Shown: positions 44,417 to 54,442 of the stretch, piece by piece | How positions within the stretch are numbered: the stretch's first letter is position 1 | Layout: every line of letters starts with the position of its first letter | Notes under the pieces: generated by a model | What the model saw: the letters and a program-made list of their open reading frames with translations, nothing else | The model's database searches: none | Told to the model about the DNA's origin: nothing | Translations under genes and position numbers: made by a program | Source of the DNA: Bacillota bacterium | GTDB taxonomy: Bacteria > Bacillota > Clostridia > Lachnospirales > Lachnospiraceae | Assembly (NCBI GenBank): GCA_023386815.1 | Contig: JAEWIZ010000023.1 | Span: 62,001-126,000 of the forward strand | DNA: 64,000 bases | Direction of reading: 5' to 3'

Positions 44417-45811
44417 TTAAGCCCCTTGATTTTCATTTTCTCTTTCTAACTCAGCCTTTTTACTTGCCTCCCACTCGGGAATCTTTCGTTCCAAGGGTGC
44501 AAAAGCCTTAGCAAAAACAGCTATCACTACAAGAAATATCGCTGGAACTACAGAATAGAGTAATCGGATCATCAAAATTGCACTATCCGGCTGAGCTGCC
44601 ACATTTTCTCCTGCAACATAACCTGCCAAACCAAGCAACAGACCGGTGATACCGGAGCCGATAGCGGAGCCGGTGTTACTGGTAAAATTGGAAAGGATGG
44701 CAGCAGATGCATCCATACGGGGTAATCCCTTCATCTCATTATAAGAGCAGCATTTCATGACAAAGAGTACTCCATAGTAGGCCAGTGGCAGAGTTGAGAA
44801 GGCTGCGAGGATCCCTCCTGTCAGAACACCTGGTAAATTCGAACCTGAGAAAAATATAATCCCATAACCGATAATACCAAAGATACAAAATACAGCAATC
44901 ATATCACCCATGGTACCAATCTTACGCATAATTACCGGAAATATTAACATCAGCGGAAGTACTACGAGAGAAAGCATGGAGGTCAAAGATATTAACGCAG
45001 TATTTCCAATAATCCATTTAAAATAATAGGTAGTTACTCCCAAAGCTGTTGTTACATTATAGCAAAGCATAACGCCAGCAAACAACCATACATATTTATT
45101 AACCTTAAACATGGTAAAAATCTCTTTCGGAGAAACCTTCTGATACATATTAGCTTCATCCACCGCCGGGTCTTCCTTAACAAAGATAAAACGAAGCAGT
45201 CCTAGCAGTGTTAGGGGAATCATAAAGATAGTAATCAGAGTGGTCCATCCCCCTGCGCTGGTAGCCAGCTTACTCATTACGATTGGGAATACGACGCTTA
45301 TGATAATTGATCCAAACATGGTAATAATACCGCCGTAAGATGCAACCTTCGTAATTACTACTTGATTATTACTAAAAGCACGAATACAATATGGGGTTTG
45401 CCCTGCCAACCTTAGGGATGTAAACACAGAATAAACCAGGGTGTACATAATAAATACCCATGCACCTTTTAGGAAGCCGCTCCACTCAGGCCCTGCTCCA
45501 AAGAGCCCTATGGTGCACAAGGTCATTCCGATAATACATAATTCATAGGTTCTTCCCTTCCCGAATCTGGTGTGAGTGTTATCAACCAGCCAGCCGTAAA
45601 ATAGATCCGCAATGGCATCAAAGATCTTACTAGCCAACAGCAATGTTCCAACCAGTGCCGGATTCATCCCTAATGTATCTGTACAATATAGTGTTAGATA
45701 CCCTAATACGATGACAGACACTCCTGCACTTGAAATATCAGAGCTTTTCCATAGCATTAATTTCTTAAAACTTAACCGATCTGCATTATAGTTTTTTTGT
45801 TTCTCCGACAT
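44417..45811 (-). CDS. GPH-family sugar:cation symporter (MelB-like)
   Basis: 464-aa transporter with twelve expected membrane helices. The conserved MelB-type D-x(3)-D region appears as KIFDAIADLFYGWLVDNTHTRFGKGRTYEL near residues 60-90. The ATG at 45811 (MSEKQKNYNADR) lies eight bases after GGAGGG; the longer frame to 45838 is rejected. It lies between the GH2 and epimerase genes, 27 bases from the former, so it probably imports the oligosaccharide that the operon's cytoplasmic enzymes degrade. Confidence 0.9.
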   Translation of the reverse strand: MSEKQKNYNADRLSFKKLMLWKSSDISSAGVSVIVLGYLTLYCTDTLGMNPALVGTLLLASKIFDAIADLFYGWLVDNTHTRFGKGRTYELCIIGMTLCTIGLFGAGPEWSGFLKGAWVFIMYTLVYSVFTSLRLAGQTPYCIRAFSNNQVVITKVASYGGIITMFGSIIISVVFPIVMSKLATSAGGWTTLITIFMIPLTLLGLLRFIFVKEDPAVDEANMYQKVSPKEIFTMFKVNKYVWLFAGVMLCYNVTTALGVTTYYFKWIIGNTALISLTSMLSLVVLPLMLIFPVIMRKIGTMGDMIAVFCIFGIIGYGIIFFSGSNLPGVLTGGILAAFSTLPLAYYGVLFVMKCCSYNEMKGLPRMDASAAILSNFTSNTGSAIGSGITGLLLGLAGYVAGENVAAQPDSAILMIRLLYSVVPAIFLVVIAVFAKAFAPLERKIPEWEASKKAELERENENQGA

Positions 45812-45838
45812 ACAATGTACCCTCCCATTTACCTTCAC

Positions 45839-48034
45839 TTATAGTTTTTTAATCTTATTTAATTGTTTATTGAGCATACCCACCACCTCCGGGGTGACTC
45901 CTCCACCTGCCTGTTTCAATAGCTTTTCCACCGTAAATCGATTAATGATCTGTTTCATGGCGTCACTGATCTCAACATTCTTGGCCATATCTCCCATGGA
46001 GGCTGCAGATTGTGCCATCATTTGTTCAATGATAATCTTCCCCTCCGGTACCCGGCTTATCTCTTCTACCGTATCAAAGATAGAGAAATACCCCGGTTTT
46101 TCCACCAGATCAACTCCCTCAAACCAGTTGTTAACAAGAGCTCTTTTTAGTCGATAATCCGGATTTGCCTCAGCAACTTTACGTATGCTGATGCGATCGG
46201 TGTAAGCTCCGCTTTTTGCCTCCAGCTCATGATTTCCCTCAATTGGTACCTGGAACACAAAGACATTTCTTCCTTCCTGTTCCTTAAGGAGCTGACCATC
46301 CTTATACAATGCCACTTTATCTAAATTACTGTACACCTTCACCTGCGTTACCTCTTCTACGCGATCCACATAACGTCTTCCACAGAGATGTACGAAAAAA
46401 TCCTGACTCCAATACGCCTTGTATAGGTAATATGCATCCTTTTTCACCTTTCGGTCAAAGCTCACCAGCCCCTTATGATTGACGCCCGGATCGCCTGCTT
46501 CCTCCCTGGCATCTGCTGCAAAATCAAACATATTCCACACATAGGTAGACCATAGGTAGGGACGCTTCTCAAACAGCTTGAGCATATGCTCATGATATAC
46601 ACATTGGTATTGCTCCGAGTAATCACCCTTTTCCGGTTGATTTGACTGTATTTGATAATAAGTGTCTGCCCCATACTCTGAGAGTCCGATAATTCTGTCT
46701 GGATATTTCTCATGGAATTCATCAAAGAACCGATCATTGTCCTCCATATCACCAACATACCAACCATAATACAGGTTATAGGATATGATATCAGGAATTT
46801 CTAACAGAGGACTGTCTGGCTCCAACATGAATAAATTTGCCATCGCTGTCACCCGTGTTGGATCCATGCGATGTGCCAGTTCATTCAGAATTCGATGGTT
46901 TTCCATAAGATCCTCCGTAACACCGGTTAAGGATATCTCATTCGATAAGGACCAGCAGATAATAGAGGGATGATTATAATTCTGAGCGATCAGCTCTGTC
47001 ATCTGGCTAATGGTGTTGTCTCTTCCCTGTGGCATATGCTGGGATATGTAAGGAATTTCTGCCCATACAACTAAGCCTTTCTCATCGCACAAATCATAAA
47101 AATACTGATCATGCTGGTAATGTGCCAGACGGATGGAGGTTGCCCCAAGATCAAGAATCATTTGCATATCTTCATTCTGCATTTCCTTTGTGAGCGCATT
47201 CCCTACCCCTTTACGATCCTGATGTCTGGAAACTCCACGAAGAGGATAGGATTGTCCATTTAATAAAAAGCCCTTGTCCTTATCAAATTCAAAGCTTCTG
47301 CAACCAAACCTAGTAGTAATCTGATCTATCACCTTTCCCTGTACAATAAGATCAGCTTTAACACTATAAAGATATGGATCCTTTCGTCCATTCCAAAGAT
47401 GTACCACAGGAATGAAAAACTCTGCTTCTGCCTCCTTTTTGTTTCTTATGGCCTCCAGGCTTCCTACACCGTCTATTGTAATCATGACTTTGTCATACTC
47501 GCCTTCGATATAGGTTTTCACCTTCACGATGGCATCCTTGCCTTTCATTTCCGGTGTTACCTTGATACCAGGTCCTCCATAGTAATCCAGGTCAAAATGA
47601 CTCTCTGGTACCGTAATCAAATATACGTCCCTATAGATTCCGCCATAGAAGGTAAAATCTGCTCTTTGAGGGTATACACGATCATTCGGTGCATTATCTA
47701 CAAGAACCTCCAGCAAATTCTCTTCCTCCAGAGCTTCTGTTATATTCACTCGAAAAGTTGAATAACCGCCGTCATGTCTTGCCAAGGTTCTTCCATTGAT
47801 CTTTATTTCCGCCGAGGAATTAACACCCCGGAATTCCAAATATGCTTTACCCATTGGTAAAAGCTCTGGTTTTGTGAAATTGCGTTGATAAGAACAGCAT
47901 CCTCGGTAATAATCATTTCCCCCATCCTGTCCGTCCTGATCATTCCAGGTATGAGGAATTGCCACCTCAATTCCAGTTTCACTTTCCTGATGAAAAAACT
48001 TCCAGCCATCCTTGATGCATAAATAATTTCTCAT
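45839..48034 (-). CDS. Glycoside hydrolase family 2 (beta-galactosidase/glucuronidase type) with helical tail
   Basis: 731-aa retaining hydrolase. A sugar-binding jelly roll (about 5-150), an immunoglobulin-like domain (about 155-245) and a TIM barrel (about 250-550) carry the acid/base E366 in SLSNEI and the nucleophile E453 in LSEYGAD. A short beta domain follows, then residues about 656-731 form a helical extension (FTVEKLLKQAGGGVTPE, then LNKQLNKIKK) resembling the tail of the acetylesterase at 53090. No signal peptide. Beta-galactosidase is the likeliest activity, from the operon context. Confidence 0.9.
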   Translation of the reverse strand: MRNYLCIKDGWKFFHQESETGIEVAIPHTWNDQDGQDGGNDYYRGCCSYQRNFTKPELLPMGKAYLEFRGVNSSAEIKINGRTLARHDGGYSTFRVNITEALEEENLLEVLVDNAPNDRVYPQRADFTFYGGIYRDVYLITVPESHFDLDYYGGPGIKVTPEMKGKDAIVKVKTYIEGEYDKVMITIDGVGSLEAIRNKKEAEAEFFIPVVHLWNGRKDPYLYSVKADLIVQGKVIDQITTRFGCRSFEFDKDKGFLLNGQSYPLRGVSRHQDRKGVGNALTKEMQNEDMQMILDLGATSIRLAHYQHDQYFYDLCDEKGLVVWAEIPYISQHMPQGRDNTISQMTELIAQNYNHPSIICWSLSNEISLTGVTEDLMENHRILNELAHRMDPTRVTAMANLFMLEPDSPLLEIPDIISYNLYYGWYVGDMEDNDRFFDEFHEKYPDRIIGLSEYGADTYYQIQSNQPEKGDYSEQYQCVYHEHMLKLFEKRPYLWSTYVWNMFDFAADAREEAGDPGVNHKGLVSFDRKVKKDAYYLYKAYWSQDFFVHLCGRRYVDRVEEVTQVKVYSNLDKVALYKDGQLLKEQEGRNVFVFQVPIEGNHELEAKSGAYTDRISIRKVAEANPDYRLKRALVNNWFEGVDLVEKPGYFSIFDTVEEISRVPEGKIIIEQMMAQSAASMGDMAKNVEISDAMKQIINRFTVEKLLKQAGGGVTPEVVGMLNKQLNKIKKL

Positions 48035-48067
48035 GTTGTCTCTCTCCTAATTCGTTTCTATCGCCAG

Positions 48068-49873
48068 TTACAAAGTTTCACTAGACAGCTTGACGGTGTC
48101 CCCCTCTGTAATTCCAGTTTCATGGAAGGCGTCCACCCTTACATAGTAATGTTGGTTCTTTACCAATGCACCGATACGTTTGTGGAGTCCAAACACCATG
48201 TAGCTATGATAAAGCTTTTCCGGAGAATGTCCCCATAAAATGTTATATCCAACAGCTCCCGTCTCCTTGATTGCTACCTCCATATCAAGGTCACTGACTC
48301 TTCTCGCTTGAAATACAGGTTTCCTTGGTTTATTGCCCTGTCCAATTCCAAAAACACGCAATCCGCTGATGCAGGGTTTTTGTTGATAAGGTATTTCTAG
48401 AATTGTAAGTTTTAGATATTGAAGCTTCATCCCTTCTTCCAAAACTACCAGATCGTGAGGAAGATTCGTATTTACCTTTGACTTATCCTCAAGTACAAAA
48501 TATTCCTTTCCATCCAGTGAACCTTCCAGTCTCCACCGCGTCACATGTTTTGCCTCATCAATATACCTTGCCTGTGTCGTTCCACGGATTTGCCCCGGTA
48601 CCGGAATATCTATACGATCATCTGCAAAATTAACCTGGATTGCATGTACTTCACAGATACCCTCCAGATCCATCATCAGCCACTGCCCCGGTTGATCCGA
48701 TGCAGCCCTCCACCAGGTCTGAACATTTTCATCCGCGGCCTTTTCAGGTTCTTTTCCATCTTCAAAAGAGGAGGCTGTCATCTTCTTTCCATAGCTTAAA
48801 AGATACCACTTCGGTTCCTTCCAAGGATCCATCCTGGCTTGATCAACCTCCATAGGCCAATCTCCATACCTTTGATTACAGAAAAGCTCGCCATCCTTGT
48901 CTATACCAGCTGGCCAGATACCTACCCGCCTTTCAAACTGATGATTCTTACTGATACGCATCGTTGCTGTATGCCACCGGTTTTTATAAGAATCCTCCAG
49001 AGTTGAGCCGTGTCCTGCACCCGGTAAGAAACCACCCGGCTTATAGGAAAAGGGATTATTCTCAGCCAGAGTAAAGGGTCCTAACGGATGGTCGGAGATA
49101 TAAACGCCGTCAGAATACCCATTATATTGTGTTCCAGAACATGCATATTGCAGATAATAGGTTCCCTTGTGCTTATCCATCCAGGCCCCTTCGATAAAGG
49201 GACGGTTACTTAGCATCCCCTTTACCAGGGGGCGGTATTCCTCTGGAACCTGTTCTTCCTTCATCCCCTGTGCTTTCAGATATTCCTGATACTTTAACTC
49301 TACCACTTCATCGTTTAGCGGAAGAAGGGAATGATCCTCTCCAATCCGTTCATACCCCTTCGTCAGTGCATCTCCAAAGATCAATCCCTTCTTTTCCCCC
49401 AACGGTTTTAAGGTTACCGGATCCACTTCGACTCCCCAGAGTGGAGTGGTATTCGCACAGCCCCAATAAAAGTATACTTTTTGGTCTTCATCCTGGAACA
49501 GATGTGGATCCCAGAAATCAAAGGTTCCCGGGATTTCCTCATAGGGACCGTTAATCACATCCTTTGTTCGATAGTAGTTACAGATTTCTCCTTTCTTAGA
49601 TGCACTAAAATACACATACCCTCCCATCACCCTTACATCAGGAGCATAATCATAAAGCGGTAGATTCTCAGGAAGTCTGTGGCTCTCCCAATGAACCATA
49701 TCCTCTGAGCTATAGACACTTAAGGTCATGGAAGCAAAAATGTAATACTTGTCTTTGAAAAAGATCATGGATGGGTCGGCTGCTTCTCTGGCAACCATTA
49801 CTTTACCCCGTAGCATGGGCTGATTGAATTGGTAACGATAATCGATGTTCACCGGGTTGCAAAAATATTTCAT
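48068..49873 (-). CDS. Glycoside hydrolase family 43 with F5/8-type carbohydrate-binding domain
   Basis: 601-aa five-bladed propeller enzyme. The three GH43 carboxylates are D33 (AADPSM), D122 (FWDPHLF) and E228 (FIEGAWM). Residues about 370-505 resemble a discoidin-like (F5/8 type C, CBM32) domain, and about 515-600 a fibronectin-III-like domain (VGYNILWGHSPEKLYHSY). No signal peptide. GH43 enzymes are beta-xylosidases, alpha-L-arabinofuranosidases or exo-galactanases; side-chain trimming of imported oligosaccharide is likely. It lies 33 bases before the GH2 gene. Confidence 0.88.
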   Translation of the reverse strand: MKYFCNPVNIDYRYQFNQPMLRGKVMVAREAADPSMIFFKDKYYIFASMTLSVYSSEDMVHWESHRLPENLPLYDYAPDVRVMGGYVYFSASKKGEICNYYRTKDVINGPYEEIPGTFDFWDPHLFQDEDQKVYFYWGCANTTPLWGVEVDPVTLKPLGEKKGLIFGDALTKGYERIGEDHSLLPLNDEVVELKYQEYLKAQGMKEEQVPEEYRPLVKGMLSNRPFIEGAWMDKHKGTYYLQYACSGTQYNGYSDGVYISDHPLGPFTLAENNPFSYKPGGFLPGAGHGSTLEDSYKNRWHTATMRISKNHQFERRVGIWPAGIDKDGELFCNQRYGDWPMEVDQARMDPWKEPKWYLLSYGKKMTASSFEDGKEPEKAADENVQTWWRAASDQPGQWLMMDLEGICEVHAIQVNFADDRIDIPVPGQIRGTTQARYIDEAKHVTRWRLEGSLDGKEYFVLEDKSKVNTNLPHDLVVLEEGMKLQYLKLTILEIPYQQKPCISGLRVFGIGQGNKPRKPVFQARRVSDLDMEVAIKETGAVGYNILWGHSPEKLYHSYMVFGLHKRIGALVKNQHYYVRVDAFHETGITEGDTVKLSSETL

Positions 49874-49944
49874 TTCAGTTCTCCTTGTACTATTTCTTGT
49901 AAAACTCTAAAACGGCTGATAATTTCATGTAATTGCTACTTGTA

Positions 49945-51546
49945 TTAGTCATATTGATATAATTTCAATCGGAGAAGGCTTGGCTTCTCATAACGCATGA
50001 TAGCTGCCTCATCGCCGTTTAGTCGTCGAAGCATGCTCCACTTACCATCTTTCAATTCTCCCTCTTCCAAGGAGAGAATTCCAACAAAAGGCTTTTCTTG
50101 ATTCGAAGAAAAGGGAACTACCGCACAGCCATTTGCAATTAAATAAAATTCATCCTCAGCTTCTTTTAAAACTAAACAAACTCCGTCCTTTCGGGAAAGA
50201 ATCGGTAAATCCATCAGGATCTTAAAGCCATAGGATCCAAAGATCATAGTGTCTGTTTCTTTACGTTCCACAATAACTGCCTGTAAATCTGAGGTTCCAT
50301 ATTTTTTAGTAAGTAAAGGCATTAACTCATTTAACGCTGTATTAAACCACCGATATTCGTCAATATTTTGTGGAGTCTTAACAGCTGGATCCGTGACATC
50401 CACACCGAATAAATAGCTGTCAATGGCAGAAAAAGCTCCACCTAAATCCTCAAATCCAAAAGGTGCAAAACCTAGTGCATGATAATGCCCTATCACATAT
50501 ACCAGCCTCGGACCGGCGTAGCTATGGGTCGCTGTTTCGGGTATAAACAAGGGATTATTTAACTTTACATACTCATCACAAACATCACAGAAATTAGTCA
50601 CATAGATATCCGGTGCTATAATATCAATATTTGGTGCACAGTAGTGCCAAACCTCCATCATCCGAGCCACCGGCCCACCGCTGGGATATGATCCCGCTTT
50701 TTGCCCTTTGTCTAACCAACAATTAACTGCCATTGGTAGTGGATAAACCTCTTTCCCAGCCGCTGCTACCTTATTGATGTATCCAGCGATATAATATGAA
50801 CTGAATATTTCCTCCGCATTTTCGCCAAATACCTCCTTCCAGCTACCTTTTGCCACTCCGTTCTCTACACTATTACGAACGTCCGTAGCCATGGAACAAG
50901 TATTGGACTTCATATAATCAACAAAGTCCGGAGGAACTGCAGCCTCAAATAGGGCATCGGCTTTTACTGAGTTCTCTCTAGCAGCCCCCTGGAGTCCGGC
51001 TTCATTCTCGACCTGAACCATTACAACCGTATTCTCTAATTCATCCACCTCTTTGATATGGGACATCAAAGTACGAAAGGCCTTCGCATCTGCCTCGTTG
51101 GTAGCTTCACACAGATAGGACAGTGTAGTATAGGGCATTCCATGAAAATCCTTCAGGTAGGTAAAGTTTTTACCCTTTTCCACCTGTGCTCGTTGGAACC
51201 TTTGAGTATCTTGCTTTACCCATGATGGTGCATAATAGCACTGAGCATTTTTCCAGGCTCCAAACCACAGGATTCCAAGCTTTTTACCACGCTCTCTGGC
51301 TTGATGTATCAAACCGTCAACGAGACTAAACTCGAATTCTCCCTCCTTTGGTTCAATCATTTCCCAGGTAACCGGAAGCAGTATGCTATTGAAACCTAAC
51401 ATGTCTGCTTTGTCCCATACTCCCTCCATATAGATGACAGATGATGAGCTGGAATTGTGAACCTCTCCGGCCAGCATCAGAAACGGCTTATCCTGAACCA
51501 TTAGAATTCTCTTGCCATTCACTTCTTTTAAATATGGTATTCTCAT
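49945..51546 (-). CDS. GH35/GH42-like beta-galactosidase with DUF5597-type C-terminus
   Basis: 533-aa clan-A TIM-barrel enzyme. The barrel starts LMLAGEVHNSSSSS and has acid/base E182 in VQVENEAG and nucleophile E337 in FIPETAT. The region after residue about 375 matches the DUF5597-type module seen behind GH35-like barrels. No signal peptide. It is the first gene of the operon, divergent from the AraC regulator gene. Likely removes terminal beta-galactose; other beta-linked sugars are possible. Confidence 0.87.
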   Translation of the reverse strand: MRIPYLKEVNGKRILMVQDKPFLMLAGEVHNSSSSSVIYMEGVWDKADMLGFNSILLPVTWEMIEPKEGEFEFSLVDGLIHQARERGKKLGILWFGAWKNAQCYYAPSWVKQDTQRFQRAQVEKGKNFTYLKDFHGMPYTTLSYLCEATNEADAKAFRTLMSHIKEVDELENTVVMVQVENEAGLQGAARENSVKADALFEAAVPPDFVDYMKSNTCSMATDVRNSVENGVAKGSWKEVFGENAEEIFSSYYIAGYINKVAAAGKEVYPLPMAVNCWLDKGQKAGSYPSGGPVARMMEVWHYCAPNIDIIAPDIYVTNFCDVCDEYVKLNNPLFIPETATHSYAGPRLVYVIGHYHALGFAPFGFEDLGGAFSAIDSYLFGVDVTDPAVKTPQNIDEYRWFNTALNELMPLLTKKYGTSDLQAVIVERKETDTMIFGSYGFKILMDLPILSRKDGVCLVLKEAEDEFYLIANGCAVVPFSSNQEKPFVGILSLEEGELKDGKWSMLRRLNGDEAAIMRYEKPSLLRLKLYQYD

Positions 51547-51744
51547 TAAGCTTTCCTCCTATGATAAAACCTATCCTAATGTTTTGTTGATGTTTTCATT
51601 GTATAATGAAGTTTTAGTATTGTATTTCAAAATTCTAAGTAGTATTATAAAATATAAAGATCTTAACATTTTTGTTAAACACTGCTAAGGTAATCTACTT
51701 TTTTTATGCATATTACACAATTTAAATATATGGAGGATTTATCA

Positions 51745-52968
51745 ATGGAACGATCCCTGCTCTCTCATTTATTGTCCCTGCAATGCAATTTATTTCATAT
51801 ACCCTTTTATATTTATGACAATGAGGAAAGGCTGGAATTGTTTGAGCCCTATCCCAGCGCCTGCGACCTGGTTCTGCCATGGCTTCCCTTGTTAAATGAT
51901 TCGAGAGAGCCTCTTACCTATCACCTTACAAAGGACTTGTTACTGTTTGGGAAAATTCAGGATATCTCATCTGGTTTTCAAATTATCGTGGGTCCTGTAC
52001 GAATTAGCAAAATTTCAGAAATTACCCTACGCAATATCATGCTCTCTGCAAGACCTAGCATCGGTATGGATCATTTGCAGGAGGTGGAACGTTTTCTTAG
52101 TTCCTGTGCTGCATTCTCCCTGGAACAATTTCTACCAATTATCTGTATGATTCACGGGTATATTAATAACAGTATCGTTACCAGCGAGGATTTGATTAGA
52201 AGAGAGACTGGAGCTACCGGCAGAGAAACTACGAACTCTGAGGATAGCACTCAGCTTCGTATGATCTCTGCACTTCAAGAGCATACTTATGCCGAGACAA
52301 CGAGAAGGAATAATTTTGACTTGGAGTCTGAGCTTATGTTCTATATCAGTCATGGTATGACGGAAAAACTAAAAAAGCGTCAATTGACACACTATGACAT
52401 GGGAAGTCTTGCCTTTGACTCTTTAAGACATTATAAAAATGCCATGATTATTTTAAATACACTCTCCCAACGTGCTGCTATCATCGGTGGGCTGGATCCG
52501 GAAACCAGCTACCAGCTCGGTGAAATCTATATTCAGAAAATTGAAGCCTGCCGTAGTATGGATTCTTTGTTACCAATCAGTGAAGCACTTCTCCTCGATT
52601 ACTGCGAAAGAGTAGCTCTCCTGCTTCACCCGAAAACAAAAAATCAAAAAATCAATGAAGCTATGCACTATATCCGAGAGAATTACCAGAAGCGATTAAA
52701 GGTTGAAGAAATTGCTGAGGTAGTTGGTTTATCCAAGGAGTATTTATCGACCAAGTTTCGCCAGGTGACCGGTATTGCACTGCCAGACTATATTAATGAG
52801 CAAAAAATAACAGAAGCCAAACAGCTTCTGCATTTTACCGATATTTCTTTATCTGAAATCGCTCAGTATCTTTCCTTTTCTTCCCAAAGTTATTTTCAAA
52901 CTGTATTTAAAAATTTAACCGGTGATACCCCAACAGAATACCGAATGAAGAATAAATATTTATCATAA
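51745..52968 (+). CDS. AraC-family regulator of the polysaccharide utilisation operon
   Basis: 407-aa regulator. The N-terminal two-thirds is a diverged sensor region (FHIPFYIYDNEERLELFEPY, a PocR-like or YesN-like arrangement without a receiver domain), and residues about 305-405 are the double AraC HTH (LKVEEIAEVVGLSKEYLSTK, ISLSEIAQYLSFSSQSYF). The ATG at 51745 follows GGAGG by eight bases; upstream in-frame starts at 51706 and 51730 lack such a site. It is divergent from the GH35-like gene and probably activates the operon. Confidence 0.88.
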   Translation: MERSLLSHLLSLQCNLFHIPFYIYDNEERLELFEPYPSACDLVLPWLPLLNDSREPLTYHLTKDLLLFGKIQDISSGFQIIVGPVRISKISEITLRNIMLSARPSIGMDHLQEVERFLSSCAAFSLEQFLPIICMIHGYINNSIVTSEDLIRRETGATGRETTNSEDSTQLRMISALQEHTYAETTRRNNFDLESELMFYISHGMTEKLKKRQLTHYDMGSLAFDSLRHYKNAMIILNTLSQRAAIIGGLDPETSYQLGEIYIQKIEACRSMDSLLPISEALLLDYCERVALLLHPKTKNQKINEAMHYIRENYQKRLKVEEIAEVVGLSKEYLSTKFRQVTGIALPDYINEQKITEAKQLLHFTDISLSEIAQYLSFSSQSYFQTVFKNLTGDTPTEYRMKNKYLS

Positions 52969-53026
52969 TTTACAGGCAGGATATACCGCACCATTGTCTT
53001 CCTATTTTATTCATCCAAACACCTAA

Positions 53027-53066
53027 AAAGCAACAGAACGCAGGATATTGATTGCTCTGTTGCTTT
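53027..53066. terminator. Bidirectional terminator
   Basis: AAAGCAACAGA and TCTGTTGCTTT form an 11-bp stem between the convergent AraC and esterase genes. The minus strand is followed by T5, so it mainly ends the esterase transcript. Confidence 0.8.
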
Positions 53067-53089
53067 AAGTTAATTTCTCTATTCTATTA

Positions 53090-54151
53090 CTAGCAATATT
53101 TATTAGGTATCTGCCTAAGCTGATGATCTATCTGCTCCAACATCTCCTTGGGAAAGCTTGCAAAGCTTAATGCATCCCGCAATGTCATATTAGCTATCAT
53201 TACTGACATATCCATGCCTTTCTCTTCATCAGCCATATCACTTTGCTCTTCAAATGCTCCTGTTTTCTCCTTTATCCCCTGTAATAAAGGTGTTAATACC
53301 TGCTGAGCTCCAGCCTGCTGTATCAGATAGCTCATTCTACAATCAATCGATAAAAATTCCTCATCATCTGCAAACAACTTTTTCATGCACCTTGGCTTTG
53401 TCATACCCCCGTCTGTCGCAAAATCCCCAAGGATATCCTTTAACCATTCAATACTGTCATTGACCCACCGAACTGCCCTGTTACAGATAGCAGTATCCGG
53501 GGCTTGTACTGCAGAATTGCCGGTAGAGAAACCATGAGGTCCATGGCTGTAAATATGGCTTTCAAAAGCAATACCAGCCTTGTCTAATGCATTCATAAAT
53601 TGAAGGGAGTTTGTAACAGGTACCACATGATCGGTACGGGTGGAAAATATGAAACATGGACATGTATTTCCATCCACCTTATCCCAGGTTGATGGTGCTG
53701 TCGCAGAGCACATATGAGCTGTTTCTTCTGTTATTACTGCATATCCTAAAATAGCTGCATTAGGCCTGTTTTTTGCCATTGTAGCCGCCGCAGAAGCAAG
53801 GTGACCTCCTGCCGAAAAGCCCACAACTGCTACTTTATCTTCGTATATATTCCATTCCTCTGCTTTTGAACGAATTAATTCCATCGCCTGGTCGTAATCA
53901 TTTAAAGGATTCGGCCATATAGCATCTTTTTTAATCGAATAACGAAGTACAAATGCCTGGTAGCCAGCTCTTAGGTACTCAATCGCAATTACTTCAGCTT
54001 CCCTATCCGAGCACATCTGATATCCCCCACCTGGAATAACCAGAATTGCTGGTCGTTTATCTATGTAACCAAACTCACCTCCCACCGGTTGAATAAAGGT
54101 TGTTAAAGTAACATTTCTTTCTTGGTTTAATAGAATAATTTCTGATAACAT
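53090..54151 (-). CDS. Acetylesterase-like alpha/beta hydrolase with C-terminal helical tail
   Basis: 353-aa esterase of the acetyl-xylan/BD-FAE type. The oxyanion motif is IPGGGY (39-44), the nucleophile S113 lies in GFSAGG, and D174 and H206 (HGPHGFS) complete the triad. The hydrolase ends near residue 240. Residues about 262-353 are an added helical region ending NMTLRDALSFAS and LEQIDHQLRQIPNK, similar to the GH2 tail (45839-48034). No signal peptide. It probably removes acetyl groups from imported oligosaccharides alongside the neighbouring glycosidases. Confidence 0.87.
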   Translation of the reverse strand: MLSEIILLNQERNVTLTTFIQPVGGEFGYIDKRPAILVIPGGGYQMCSDREAEVIAIEYLRAGYQAFVLRYSIKKDAIWPNPLNDYDQAMELIRSKAEEWNIYEDKVAVVGFSAGGHLASAAATMAKNRPNAAILGYAVITEETAHMCSATAPSTWDKVDGNTCPCFIFSTRTDHVVPVTNSLQFMNALDKAGIAFESHIYSHGPHGFSTGNSAVQAPDTAICNRAVRWVNDSIEWLKDILGDFATDGGMTKPRCMKKLFADDEEFLSIDCRMSYLIQQAGAQQVLTPLLQGIKEKTGAFEEQSDMADEEKGMDMSVMIANMTLRDALSFASFPKEMLEQIDHQLRQIPNKYC

Positions 54152-54442
54152 ATTTCCTCTCCCTTTCTTTACTCGATTTTTTCATAATCTTCGTCCCCAG
54201 TAAATTATACCATCGTATGTATAATAATTCCAATCATATTTCATCTCCTGATTTACAACTATACAAACAAAACAAGGATCAATTATTGACATGCGTTCTG
54301 TTCTGTTCATTTCAAAAGTTCCTTCTTCGACTATAAAAAGCTTCAAATTTTAGAAGGATAGACTTCTCTTTTCTTTCATGCTATGATAGTAATCGATAGC
54401 TATCAAAATACATAGACTAGTTTCTTTTTTTAAGGTGAACCA

